Part shown: positions 28,277 through 36,823 of the stretch, in pieces
How positions within the stretch are numbered: the stretch's first letter is position 1
Layout of the letters: each line of letters begins with the position of its first letter
NCBI RefSeq assembly: GCF_016056295.1
Contig: NZ_JAECZB010000080.1
Coordinates: 1-64,000 of the forward strand
From: Atlanticothrix silvestris CENA357
GTDB lineage: Bacteria; Cyanobacteriota; Cyanobacteriia; Cyanobacteriales; Nostocaceae
Length of the DNA: 64,000 nt
Reading direction: 5' to 3'
Notes under the pieces: generated by a model
Databases searched by the model: none
What the model saw: only the letters and a program-made list of their open reading frames with translations
Told to the model about the DNA's origin: nothing
Program-made: the position numbers and the translations under genes

Positions 28277-29182
28277 AAGTATTATAAGTAAATCGGTGAA
28301 AATAAGCCTAACTATGTAACAGAATGCAAAATCTGCATAGCCGTTGCGATTGCTACCCTGCGGGAACGCTTGCGCGAACATTACACTTCGTTTCATACCC
28401 TGCGGGTTCGCGGTAGCGTCTCTGAAACAGAAGGCTAACGCCAAGCGCAATGACATAGTGTGAATTATTTAAGCCGTTCTACTCATAACAGTTTTATATG
28501 GATGAAATACACCACTCTAGCCCCTAGCCTTTTTTTTATATTAAAATAGGAGATGTACTATTACACTCTTTTTGTAAAACTATCTTAATAAATTGTTAAA
28601 ATTATTATTAGATAACAATTTTAAATAAATAAGTTAAAAACTTTCAAAGAATAACTTATCAAATTCTTGATATATTGTGAGACAAGTTACAAATTACGTG
28701 GTGTGCAATTTTTATCTTTCACCTACCACTCTGCTGAATTTCCGTCAAGCAAATTCTCTCCTGGTCTATTTTCCAATTAAAGGAAACATGGTAGGGGTGC
28801 GGAGATGGGAATATGTGCTATGAAGCGCAATCCCTATAACTAACCCGATATGCAGGGAAAAGTCTCATACTTTCCGCAAAGCGCGGAGTTTTTGCTGAAT
28901 TGATGAAGATTTATTGGGGTCGGAGGAAGAAATAAAAGAGAATTTTTATTCATGGAACAAGGAAAAAGCAGAAGCGCTCAATCATGCGCCTCTGGATGAG
29001 GAGAATATTTGTAACAAAATGTTCGTTGCAAAAAAGCCGCTACCGTGTACCAAAGCCAACCTCTAACAAAACATTTTTCCTATTCTTCCCCTCCCTGCTA
29101 ACGGGAAGGAATAAAGGTGAAAAAAAATTGCACATAACGTGATTTGATAAGTAATACAGAGTGACTTCTTGGAAGGGAATTT
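28277..29182. other. Upstream region of the rbc operon, including a palindromic repeat block
   Basis: About 900 bases. 28336-28452 is a palindromic repeat block (accctgcgg and gcgtagc-like words). Then comes a very AT-rich stretch (28540-28680) likely to hold the promoter, and about 450 bases of leader. In that leader 28790-28920 is purine-rich and could fold, including TCCGC-aaagc-GCGGA near 28877-28891. Several TTA/TAA words at 28597-28640 would suit LysR-type (CbbR/NdhR-like) binding, but none is decisive. The gaaggga before rbcL is its ribosome-binding site. Confidence 0.55.
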
Positions 29183-30613
29183 ATGTCTTACGCTCAAACG
29201 AAGACCCAGAGCAAATCAGGGTATCAAGCCGGGGTTAAAGATTACAGACTTACTTATTACACACCTGATTACACACCTAAAGATACAGATATTCTGGCAG
29301 CATTCCGGATGACTCCTCAGCCTGGAGTTCCCCCCGAAGAAGCAGGTGCTGCTGTAGCGGCTGAATCTTCCACTGGTACTTGGACAACAGTGTGGACAGA
29401 TTTGCTCACCGACCTAGATCGCTACAAAGGTCGTTGTTATGACATCGAACCTGTTGCTGGTGAAGATAATCAGTACATTTGTTACGTTGCTTATCCTTTG
29501 GACTTGTTCGAGGAAGGCTCCGTTACCAACATGTTGACCTCTATTGTAGGTAACGTGTTTGGTTTTAAAGCTCTGCGGGCACTGCGTCTAGAAGACTTAC
29601 GGATTCCTGTTGCTTACCTGAAGACCTTCCAAGGGCCTCCTCACGGTATCCAAGTTGAGCGCGACAAATTAAACAAATATGGTCGTCCTTTGTTGGGTTG
29701 TACCATTAAGCCCAAATTAGGTTTGTCTGCTAAGAACTACGGACGTGCTGTATACGAGTGTTTACGTGGTGGTTTGGACTTCACCAAAGACGACGAAAAC
29801 ATCAACTCTGCACCATTCCAACGGTGGCGCGATCGCTTCTTATTTGTAGCAGACGCTATCCACAAATCTCAAGCTGAAACAGGCGAAATCAAAGGTCACT
29901 ACCTAAACGTTACCGCCCCCACCTGCGAACAAATGTTGCAACGGGCTGAGTTCGCTAAAGAACTCAAAATGCCCATCATCATGCACGACTACCTCACCGC
30001 AGGTTTCACAGCTAACACCACCTTGGCTCGTTGGTGTCGTGATAATGGTATTCTGCTACACATCCACCGTGCTATGCACGCTGTTATCGACCGTCAAAAG
30101 AACCACGGTATCCACTTCCGCGTTTTGGCTAAGACCTTGCGGATGTCTGGTGGTGATCACATCCACACAGGTACAGTGGTTGGTAAATTGGAAGGTGAGC
30201 GCGGCATCACAATGGGTTTTGTTGACTTGTTGCGTGAAAACTACGTTGAGCAAGACAAGTCTCGCGGTATTTACTTTACTCAAGATTGGGCTTCTATGCC
30301 TGGTGTAATGGCAGTTGCTTCTGGTGGTATCCACGTATGGCACATGCCTGCATTGGTAGAAATCTTCGGTGATGACTCTGTACTACAATTCGGTGGTGGT
30401 ACACTCGGACACCCTTGGGGTAATGCTCCTGGTGCAACCGCTAACCGCGTAGCTTTGGAAGCTTGTATCCAAGCTCGTAACGAAGGTCGCAACTTGGCTC
30501 GTGAAGGTAACGATGTTATCCGTGAAGCTGCCAAGTGGTCTCCTGAATTGGCTGTTGCTTGCGAACTTTGGAAAGAAATTAAGTTCGAGTTTGAAGCAAT
30601 GGATACCGTCTGA
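29183..30613 (+). CDS. rbcL: Ribulose-bisphosphate carboxylase large subunit (form IB)
   Basis: The CO2-fixing subunit of Rubisco, housed in the carboxysome. The 476 residues include the catalytic Lys motif [38 protein letters not shown], with the carbamylated Lys and Asp/Glu metal ligands. Also present are HIHRAMHAV, loop 6 TVVGKLEGE, and [11 protein letters not shown]. The N-terminus ([30 protein letters not shown]) is typical of Nostocales form IB. It is first in the rbcL-rbcX-rbcS operon. Confidence 0.99.
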   Translation: MSYAQTKTQSKSGYQAGVKDYRLTYYTPDYTPKDTDILAAFRMTPQPGVPPEEAGAAVAAESSTGTWTTVWTDLLTDLDRYKGRCYDIEPVAGEDNQYICYVAYPLDLFEEGSVTNMLTSIVGNVFGFKALRALRLEDLRIPVAYLKTFQGPPHGIQVERDKLNKYGRPLLGCTIKPKLGLSAKNYGRAVYECLRGGLDFTKDDENINSAPFQRWRDRFLFVADAIHKSQAETGEIKGHYLNVTAPTCEQMLQRAEFAKELKMPIIMHDYLTAGFTANTTLARWCRDNGILLHIHRAMHAVIDRQKNHGIHFRVLAKTLRMSGGDHIHTGTVVGKLEGERGITMGFVDLLRENYVEQDKSRGIYFTQDWASMPGVMAVASGGIHVWHMPALVEIFGDDSVLQFGGGTLGHPWGNAPGATANRVALEACIQARNEGRNLAREGNDVIREAAKWSPELAVACELWKEIKFEFEAMDTV

Positions 30614-30616
30614 TCT

Positions 30617-30690
30617 AGGTTAAGAGTTAAGAGTTAAGAATGAGGAGTTAAATAAATTTAATAACTCTTAACTTATAATTCTTAACTTTT
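30617..30690. repeat. STRR and inverted repeat between rbcL and rbcX
   Basis: Tandem TTAAGAG heptamers (30619-30640) are followed after an AT-rich centre by complementary aactcttaac and ttcttaac words (30663-30686), so the transcript can form a long imperfect hairpin. Heptameric repeats at this position are known from heterocystous cyanobacteria. The hairpin could lower downstream expression or set processing of the mRNA. Confidence 0.8.
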
Positions 30691-30707
30691 GTGGGCTGGG
30701 GTCAAGC

Positions 30708-31106
30708 ATGAATCTGAAGCAAATTGCGAAAGACACAGCCAAGACTCTCCAACGCTACCTGACATATCAGGCGCTGAAGACAGTACTGGCACAGCTAGGC
30801 GAAACTAATCCTCCGTTAGAACTTTGGCTGCATAACTTTTCCGCCGATAAAATTCACGATGGAGAAGCATATATTGAGCAACTGTTCCGAGAGAAACCAG
30901 ATTTGGCATTGCGAATTATGACTGTCAGGGAACACATAGCGGCAGAAATCACAGAGTTTTTACCGGAAATGGTTTGTACTGGCATTCAGCAAGCCAACAT
31001 GGAACAACGTCGCCAGCATTTAGAACGCATCACGCAAATCAATTTATCTAGCCCCAGTCTTGAACCTGAACAACAGACAATCTCAGATCCGAATTTGGAT
31101 AACTAA
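30708..31106 (+). CDS. rbcX: Rubisco assembly chaperone RbcX
   Basis: RbcX is a small helical homodimer that clamps the C-terminal peptide of newly folded RbcL and promotes L8 core assembly. The 132 residues begin MNLKQIAKDTAKTLQRYLTYQALKTVLAQLGETNPPLELWLHNFS, the helical region that forms the RbcL-tail groove. They continue with GEAYIEQLFREKPDLALRIMTVREHIA. The C-terminal tail is Glu/Gln-rich and variable. Its position between rbcL and rbcS is the standard cyanobacterial order. Confidence 0.97.
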   Translation: MNLKQIAKDTAKTLQRYLTYQALKTVLAQLGETNPPLELWLHNFSADKIHDGEAYIEQLFREKPDLALRIMTVREHIAAEITEFLPEMVCTGIQQANMEQRRQHLERITQINLSSPSLEPEQQTISDPNLDN

Positions 31107-31161
31107 ATCCAGTTAGTCGGTCAACTTAGTAATAAAAAATCGCCACCCCTTATTAACAGCC

Positions 31162-31497
31162 ATGCAAACTCTACCAAAAGAGCGTCGTTACGAAACCCTT
31201 TCTTATCTTCCACCTCTTACTGATGCTCAAATTGCTAAACAGGTTCAGTACATCCTGAATCAAGGTTATATTCCAGCAGTTGAGTTCAACGAAGTTTCTG
31301 AGCCAACCGAATTCTTCTGGACGATGTGGAAACTACCTTTGTTTGGTGCTAAATCCACTCAAGAAGTACTAAACGAAGTTCAAGCTTGCCGTTCTCAATA
31401 TAGCAACTGCTTTATCCGTGTTGTAGGCTTTGACAACATCAAGCAGTGCCAAGTTCTCAGCTTTATCATTCACAAACCCAACACTAGCAGATACTAA
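31162..31497 (+). CDS. rbcS: Ribulose-bisphosphate carboxylase small subunit
   Basis: 111 residues with the small-subunit signatures [53 protein letters not shown] and [18 protein letters not shown]. It completes the L8S8 holoenzyme. It lies 55 bases after rbcX and is last in the operon, with a strong terminator about 60 bases downstream. Confidence 0.98.
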   Translation: MQTLPKERRYETLSYLPPLTDAQIAKQVQYILNQGYIPAVEFNEVSEPTEFFWTMWKLPLFGAKSTQEVLNEVQACRSQYSNCFIRVVGFDNIKQCQVLSFIIHKPNTSRY

Positions 31498-31555
31498 AGC
31501 TGACAGGCTGAAATTAGTTATGGGGAAGCTTAATTAATTTTTCTGTCCCCCACTG

Positions 31556-31585
31556 GAGAGGTAGAGTTTTCTACCTCTCTTCTTT
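31556..31585 (+). terminator. Rho-independent terminator of the rbc operon
   Basis: Perfect 10-base stem GAGAGGTAGA / TCTACCTCTC (31556-31565, 31570-31579) with a GTTT loop, followed by ttcttt. Confidence 0.9.
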
Positions 31586-31628
31586 ATTAAGAAGACTAAT
31601 TTGAAAACTAGCTCTGTTTACAGGCAAC

Positions 31629-32435
31629 ATGAGTGAATCAAGAGTAATTGTCAATACAACGTCACCTCGTACTCGTCAAAATCTGGCTAAGGACTTGTTA
31701 AACGCAGGTTTAAGCTCAGGTATGACAGTGATAGTACACTCTTCTCTCAGTTCAATGGGATGGGTTTGTGGTGGTTCAGTTGCAGTGGTTCAGGCATTGA
31801 TGGATGTCATTACACCCGCAGGGACTCTGATAATGCCTACCCATTCTGGTGATTTGTCTGACCCTGCTGTATGGCAAGCACCACCCGTTCCTCCTGGTTG
31901 GTGGTCGATTATCCGTGAAACTATGCCAGCTTTTGATCCTAAAACGACTCCTACGCGAGGGATGGGTAAGATTGTTGAAGCTTTCCGAACTTGGCAAAAT
32001 GTAGTACGAAGTTCTCATCCAGCGGTTTCGTTTGCTGCTTGGGGAAAGTACTCCAAAGAGATTGTCTTAAATCATTCACTTGACAACTCCCTTGGAGAAA
32101 GTTCACCATTAGCTCGTCTTTATGACTTGAACGGTTGCGTGCTATTACTGGGAGTTGGATACGACAATTGCACCAGTTTTCATCTAGCCGAATATCGAGT
32201 TAATGGAACACAACGAATTAACAGGGGTGCGCCAATTTTGGAAGGGGGGCAGCGAGTCTGGAAAGTGTATACAGACATTGAATTTAATGATGACTGTTTT
32301 GTTGATATGGGCGAAGCTTTTGAACAAACTGGTCATGTCCAAGTTTCAACAGTTGGTTCTGCACAAACCAAGCTATTTGCTATTAGAGATGCTGTAGATT
32401 TTGCAGTCAGTTGGCTAACAACAAATTCCAAGTAA
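31629..32435 (+). CDS. AAC(3)-family aminoglycoside N-acetyltransferase-like protein
   Basis: 268 residues. Family features are VIVHSSLSSMGWVCGGSVAVVQALMDVITPAGTLIMPTHSGDLSDP at the acetyl-CoA and substrate region, SSHPAVSFAAWGK (conserved His), and LLLGVGYDNCTSFHLAEYR. Chromosomal homologues occur widely and need not confer resistance. It starts about 130 bases after rbcS, beyond the terminator, and is followed 24 bases later by a GDSL hydrolase gene, so those two are probably cotranscribed. Confidence 0.88.
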   Translation: MSESRVIVNTTSPRTRQNLAKDLLNAGLSSGMTVIVHSSLSSMGWVCGGSVAVVQALMDVITPAGTLIMPTHSGDLSDPAVWQAPPVPPGWWSIIRETMPAFDPKTTPTRGMGKIVEAFRTWQNVVRSSHPAVSFAAWGKYSKEIVLNHSLDNSLGESSPLARLYDLNGCVLLLGVGYDNCTSFHLAEYRVNGTQRINRGAPILEGGQRVWKVYTDIEFNDDCFVDMGEAFEQTGHVQVSTVGSAQTKLFAIRDAVDFAVSWLTTNSK

Positions 32436-32459
32436 ACTTGGTAAATAAGAGGAGATTTT

Positions 32460-33089
32460 ATGACTGAAAAATCCGAGCTTCAAATCAGAATTTGTTTTGT
32501 TGGTGAATCTTTCGTCAATGGTACAGGCGACCCTGAATGTTTAGGTTGGGCAGGGAGAATATGTGTTAGTGCTAATCAAAAAGGTAATGACATTACCTAC
32601 TATAATTTAGGAGTTCGGCGAGAAACGAGTACTGAACTTAAAAATCGTTGGCTGCAAGAAGTTTCCTATCGTTTACCAAAAGAATATGATGGCAGAGTTG
32701 TATTTTGTTTTGGCGTAAACGATACAACAATAGAAAACGGTAAACTTCGTGTTACACCGACGCAATCAATTGAAAATGTTCGTAATATTTTAAGTGATGC
32801 CAAACAGTTATATCCTGTTTTAATGGTCAGTCCACTGCCATTGGCGGATGATGGGCAAAATCAAAGGATTGCTGATTTAGCAAAACAATTTGCTTTAGTT
32901 TGTCATGAGCTTAATGTGCCTTATTTAAATGCTTTTTCTATATTAGAAAAGTCCAATATTTGGATAGATGAAGCAAGAGCCAATGACGGCGCACATCCCA
33001 GAGCAGCAGGTTATGCAGAGCTTGCCAGAATTGTAGAAAATTGGGATGCTTGGCTAAATTGGTTTGAGGAAACGGGAAATTGTCCATAA
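32460..33089 (+). CDS. GDSL/SGNH-family hydrolase
   Basis: 209 residues. Block I reads CFVGESFVNGTG (Ser nucleophile in a GES variant of GDS). The oxyanion block has FGVNDTTIENG (Asn), and the C-terminal block V is DGAHPRAAGYAEL with catalytic Asp and His. There is no signal peptide, so it is likely cytoplasmic. aggag precedes the ATG. Its 3' end overlaps the convergent membrane protein gene by 36 bases. Confidence 0.88.
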   Translation: MTEKSELQIRICFVGESFVNGTGDPECLGWAGRICVSANQKGNDITYYNLGVRRETSTELKNRWLQEVSYRLPKEYDGRVVFCFGVNDTTIENGKLRVTPTQSIENVRNILSDAKQLYPVLMVSPLPLADDGQNQRIADLAKQFALVCHELNVPYLNAFSILEKSNIWIDEARANDGAHPRAAGYAELARIVENWDAWLNWFEETGNCP

Positions 33090-34031
33090 AATGAACAAAA
33101 ATATTAAGTAAATCGCGCCAACTAGACCAAACTCAATCATAGGGATATAAGTTATTTCGTAAATTCTGCCCAAGCCGCGTTCGGTCAATCCATAAACGGC
33201 CACTACACTTACTAAAAAGGCTCCGTAGATAGTACGTTTAGTCAAGATACCCACAGGTAGACCGTGGAGTTGGGTAAGCACTAGAATGCCAAGAAAACCA
33301 AAGAGAAATGTCGGCCACTTGCTTTGTCCTAGCATCCACGATACAACTACACTATGTAAAAGTACCGTAATTTCCAAAATGAATGTCCACCAACGGTTTG
33401 TATGGGTGCGGTTAAATATTAACGACGATTGTAGTAAAAGCAAAAACATATAGAGAAAACCAATTAAGTGCCCCAAAGTCGCTTCCATTGGATGATACCA
33501 GAAGGTATAAATAGCGGCGAAGGAGAAAAAGTAACCGTGGTAGAGCTTGATAATTTGCAAAAACTGTTGATGAAATGGAACAGAATTGCCAAAAAGCAAA
33601 CCACGTCGAGGCGTTTCTAAAATCAGTACGAAAACCAGTAAAAGTACAACCGCACCTTGAGAAGCCCAAATTGAAGTATCTTGAGCCAGAGCATCGTACC
33701 AAATATAGGTCTGGAAAAAATGTAAAGCGATGAATGCAATATTAATGGCAAGCATGAGGTAATTAATCGGGTGCAACGCTGTTTTATATTTCAGCTGCGA
33801 TCGCTGCGCCCATAAGATACACGCCCAGATGCTAAACTGATGTCCAAGGTACATACCCCAAGCCGTCGCTCGGCTCCAAAATGTCGGGTTGGGAAGTTTC
33901 CAGTAGTACCAGTTTAGTCCTTGGTCAGGAAGTTTGGTGATGCTTGCAGGAATGCTCCCACCCAGCCAAATTGCGTAGGTGAGGATAATGCTTACAAAGA
34001 TGCCTAAAAATAAGACTCGGCGACCTGTCAT
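33054..34031 (-). CDS. Polytopic membrane protein, unknown function
   Basis: 325 residues with about eight or nine hydrophobic segments, beginning VLFLGIFVSIILTYAIWLGG and ending YLIFLFILWTISRFL. Soluble loops are short and contain many Trp/Tyr (for example GLNWYYWKLPNPTFWSRA). I do not recognise a family. It is convergent with the GDSL gene and shares 36 coding bases with it. Confidence 0.75.
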   Translation of the reverse strand: MTGRRVLFLGIFVSIILTYAIWLGGSIPASITKLPDQGLNWYYWKLPNPTFWSRATAWGMYLGHQFSIWACILWAQRSQLKYKTALHPINYLMLAINIAFIALHFFQTYIWYDALAQDTSIWASQGAVVLLLVFVLILETPRRGLLFGNSVPFHQQFLQIIKLYHGYFFSFAAIYTFWYHPMEATLGHLIGFLYMFLLLLQSSLIFNRTHTNRWWTFILEITVLLHSVVVSWMLGQSKWPTFLFGFLGILVLTQLHGLPVGILTKRTIYGAFLVSVVAVYGLTERGLGRIYEITYIPMIEFGLVGAIYLIFLFILWTISRFLKPI

Positions 34032-34115
34032 AATAGTTCGTAATGACGCTCCTGCGTCGCTCTAAGCGTAGCTATGCCGCAGGCTTTACGCTGCGCTAAC
34101 GTAATTCGTAATTAA
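34030..34115. repeat. Dispersed palindromic repeat, inverted copy of 1548-1644
   Basis: Read on the minus strand it has the same attacgaattacgttagcgcagcgt start and gcgacgcaggagcgtc core as the element after dprA, with a diverged centre. It separates two minus-strand membrane protein genes. Confidence 0.7.
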
Positions 34116-34143
34116 GACTTTTTTTACTTTTAAATCAATATTT

Positions 34144-35364
34144 TTAAGCGACACGTTCTGCTTTTAATTCAGATGTGCTTTTAGTCACTCGCAAACTCAA
34201 AGTCAAAGCTACCAGCATTACTAAAGAACCACTCAAAAAAGGTGCATCAATCCCAAATTTCATGAAACTAACACCTGCCCATATTGGTCCTACAATACGT
34301 GCCAAGGCAGAGAAAGAACTAGCAATCCCTAGTATTTGTCCTTGTTCTTCTGCGGCTGTAATCTGGGAAATCAAACTGTTCAATATTGGTTGGCTGACAC
34401 TAATTCCCCATGCTACAAGTGCGGTGGCGACCAACAATAAAATTAAGCTTTGTGAAAATCCAATAAACAATAATCCTAAACCTAATCCTAATATCCCCCA
34501 GGTAAGGAGCTTTATTTCACCCAAGCGTTTCTTAAGGAATCCGATGAGTCCTCCTTGAACGATTGTGCATACAATCCCCATGAAGGCAAAAAGATAACTT
34601 GTTTGTTGAGGGCCCCAGTTTAATTGTTGCTTAGACCATAAAGCCAATGTAGAGTCCATAGCCGCAACAGCAAAAGTCACTAAAAAGTAGATGATAGCAA
34701 GCATACAAAACTGTGGACGCTGTGACAGTTGTAGCAAGTTTAGCCGTTGTTGACGGTAGCGATGAGCTGTAATTTTGGCTTTAGTCTCAGAATTTAAAGA
34801 TTCTGGAAGTAACATCAAAGCACAAAGCAATGCTAATAAAGATAATCCGCCTGCGAACAACGACGGTAAATGGAAGTTGGCGTTATCCGGGTCTGACCCT
34901 ACTAAAATACCTCCAATAGCAGGGCCGAGAATGAAGCCAAGGCCAAAAGCTGCACCTATTATGCCCATACCGCGCGCTCGATTAGTTGGCGTGGTAATAT
35001 CTGCTATGTACGCCTGAGCAGTAGCAATATTCCCTGCCATAATCCCGGCAAGACCACGAGCAATAAACAAAATCCATAATGAGTTGGCAAAGCCTAACCC
35101 TGTGTATGCAATTATAGAACCTAATAAAGTCAGTAATAAAATCGGACGGCGACCGTAGCGATCGCTAAATCTGCCCCATAATGGTGTAAATAAGAACTGC
35201 ATTAAAGAATAAATAGCTACAAGTAAAGTCGCTTCATGAGGTTTTGCACCAAATTGTTCAGCATACAAAGGTAGTATGGGTAGGATAATTCCGAAACCCA
35301 GCAAGTCTATAAATACAGTCAAAAATAAGACAAATATAGCCTTGCTACTATTTTTAGTATCCAT
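34144..35364 (-). CDS. MFS transporter (TetA-like drug:H+ antiporter family)
   Basis: 406 residues with 12 predicted membrane helices. Motif A reads GRFSDRYGRRP between helices 2 and 3. A TetA-like motif C region is seen in GAAFGLGFILGPAIGG. The N-terminus (FVLFLTVFIDLLGFGIILPILPLYAEQFGA) is typical of class TetA/MdtG exporters. The substrate is not predictable. There is no linked regulator of the TetR kind. Confidence 0.92.
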   Translation of the reverse strand: MDTKNSSKAIFVLFLTVFIDLLGFGIILPILPLYAEQFGAKPHEATLLVAIYSLMQFLFTPLWGRFSDRYGRRPILLLTLLGSIIAYTGLGFANSLWILFIARGLAGIMAGNIATAQAYIADITTPTNRARGMGIIGAAFGLGFILGPAIGGILVGSDPDNANFHLPSLFAGGLSLLALLCALMLLPESLNSETKAKITAHRYRQQRLNLLQLSQRPQFCMLAIIYFLVTFAVAAMDSTLALWSKQQLNWGPQQTSYLFAFMGIVCTIVQGGLIGFLKKRLGEIKLLTWGILGLGLGLLFIGFSQSLILLLVATALVAWGISVSQPILNSLISQITAAEEQGQILGIASSFSALARIVGPIWAGVSFMKFGIDAPFLSGSLVMLVALTLSLRVTKSTSELKAERVA

Positions 35365-35463
35365 AATTGCAATTTCTTACCAAAGAATATATGTAATTTT
35401 GATTCGCTTTTTGAACATCAAGTAACCCTTGATGTTCAATACTCATTCAACCTAACAAAGTAA

Positions 35464-35640
35464 TCAATTCCCGAAACATTGTGTTTGAATTTGAGCGTGG
35501 TTGAGCAAAATAGCGTGAAATAAACCAATTATAAAAATCAAGCCAATAATACTACTAATGAAAGCAACTATCGTCTCATGCTTTCGTATAGCTTTTTGTA
35601 TCTTAGTGTCGATGATATTTTCTAATTCTTTGTATGGCAT
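35464..35640 (-). CDS. Small single-pass membrane protein (58 aa)
   Basis: Found by reading the gap between the MFS and PEP-CTERM-like genes. Translation runs MPYKELENIIDTKIQKAIRK, then a hydrophobic helix (about 24-46, IVAFISSIIGLIFIIGLFHAILL), ending QTQCFGN. An amphipathic charged N-terminus plus one membrane helix is a credible protein. No clear ribosome-binding site is visible, so the call is tentative. Confidence 0.45.
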   Translation of the reverse strand: MPYKELENIIDTKIQKAIRKHETIVAFISSIIGLIFIIGLFHAILLNHAQIQTQCFGN

Positions 35641-35753
35641 TGAGTTTAATTTGGTTAAAAATAATATTGTGGAACTTAAGTGTTTACCTAAGTTGGAGTG
35701 TGTCTGAAATTTATAACTTATTAAATGAAAGCTATTACAACGCTGTAGTAATT

Positions 35754-36548
35754 TTAAGTGTGTTGGCGTAGTTTCAAAACAGTACCTGAAATACCAAAAG
35801 CTAATATCGCCAAGATAAAAGCTGGTTCGGGAACTGCAATAATGCTGACCTGATTAATAGCCAAGCCGTATTGTGGAGAAGAACTGCTAAAAACGAGCCG
35901 CGAGATGTTGGGAGTGTCACTACGAATCCCCAAAAACACTGCCGAATTATCTAATGCTAGCGACGAAGTACTTAGAACTGAGAAAGTACCCAATAGGTTA
36001 TTAACATTATCAAAAGCGCTGATAAAAGTTTCAACTTCTAAGTTACTAATGTCTACAGCTATCTGAGTACCAGCACCAAAAACAGGACGGTCAAAACTAA
36101 TGCTAAAAGGCCCTCCATTACCCTGAGTTCGAGGATCAGGGGCACCAGGAGGAAGAGGTTGAAAACCTGTTGGGTCTATACCTCCGAAGAGAATAAAATC
36201 TCCTGGGGCGAAGTTAGTCCGAATGCCAGGTGGGGGTAAAGTTTGAAAGACAAACGGTGGAGTAATCTGAGGATTTGAGGTTGGATTTATATTTACATTT
36301 AACTTTAAATCACCCTGAGATGTGGTGATAAAAGAGTTTGGTAAAAAAGTAGAAAAATCAGGAGCAGAGGGATTAAATACTTTACCTAAACTTACCCAAT
36401 CAACTTCATCATTGCCTCCGAAAACAGCACGTTCAGTTACTAGAAATGTCGCTGCTTTAACTGGCTGTGAAATGATTGTTATTATAGCTGTGATTACTGG
36501 TAAACGTTTAATGTAAAAGTTGAAAGATTCTTTTTTCATAAAATTCAA
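35754..36548 (-). CDS. Exported protein with PEP-CTERM-like sorting signal
   Basis: 264 residues. The N-terminus has a basic region and hydrophobic signal (LPVITAIITIISQPVKA). The C-terminus is VPEPAFILAILAFGISGTVLKLRQHT: a PEP motif, a hydrophobic stretch and a basic tail, the tripartite PEP-CTERM sorting signal recognised by exosortases. The body is Pro/Asn/Ser-rich and beta-predicted. An extracellular or surface protein is likely. No exosortase gene is in the window. Confidence 0.8.
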   Translation of the reverse strand: MNFMKKESFNFYIKRLPVITAIITIISQPVKAATFLVTERAVFGGNDEVDWVSLGKVFNPSAPDFSTFLPNSFITTSQGDLKLNVNINPTSNPQITPPFVFQTLPPPGIRTNFAPGDFILFGGIDPTGFQPLPPGAPDPRTQGNGGPFSISFDRPVFGAGTQIAVDISNLEVETFISAFDNVNNLLGTFSVLSTSSLALDNSAVFLGIRSDTPNISRLVFSSSSPQYGLAINQVSIIAVPEPAFILAILAFGISGTVLKLRQHT

Positions 36549-36633
36549 AAATTTTGCTCTCTACGTAGTGAATATATCAAAAACATGTGTAGCTCTAACT
36601 GATAAATTGTAAGCAACTGTCGTTTTCAATAAT

Positions 36634-36713
36634 TGTGTTGCAAAAATTTGTTGACGCTAGTTGGTAAGAGTTGACATATTTTCACCAGTCTCTCATCATT
36701 TTTTTGCAACACA
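36634..36713. repeat. 13-bp inverted repeat upstream of the PEP-CTERM-like gene
   Basis: TGTGTTGCAAAAA (36634-36646) and its exact complement TTTTTGCAACACA (36701-36713) flank 54 bases. It lies between two minus-strand genes, in the likely promoter region of the gene at 35754-36548. Confidence 0.7.
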
Positions 36714-36823
36714 AACTTAATCTGAATACAAACTCAATTACTTGTGTCTATACTATTCTCATTTTGGCACTAGTAAACGACTAGGCAGTGCTTACACAAC
36801 AAGCTGAAAAAATCTTTTTAGTT

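Noticed and set aside
28277-28456. N-terminal extension of the GNAT gene
   Set aside because: The extra 60 codons are translated palindromic repeat. The family start is at 28276.
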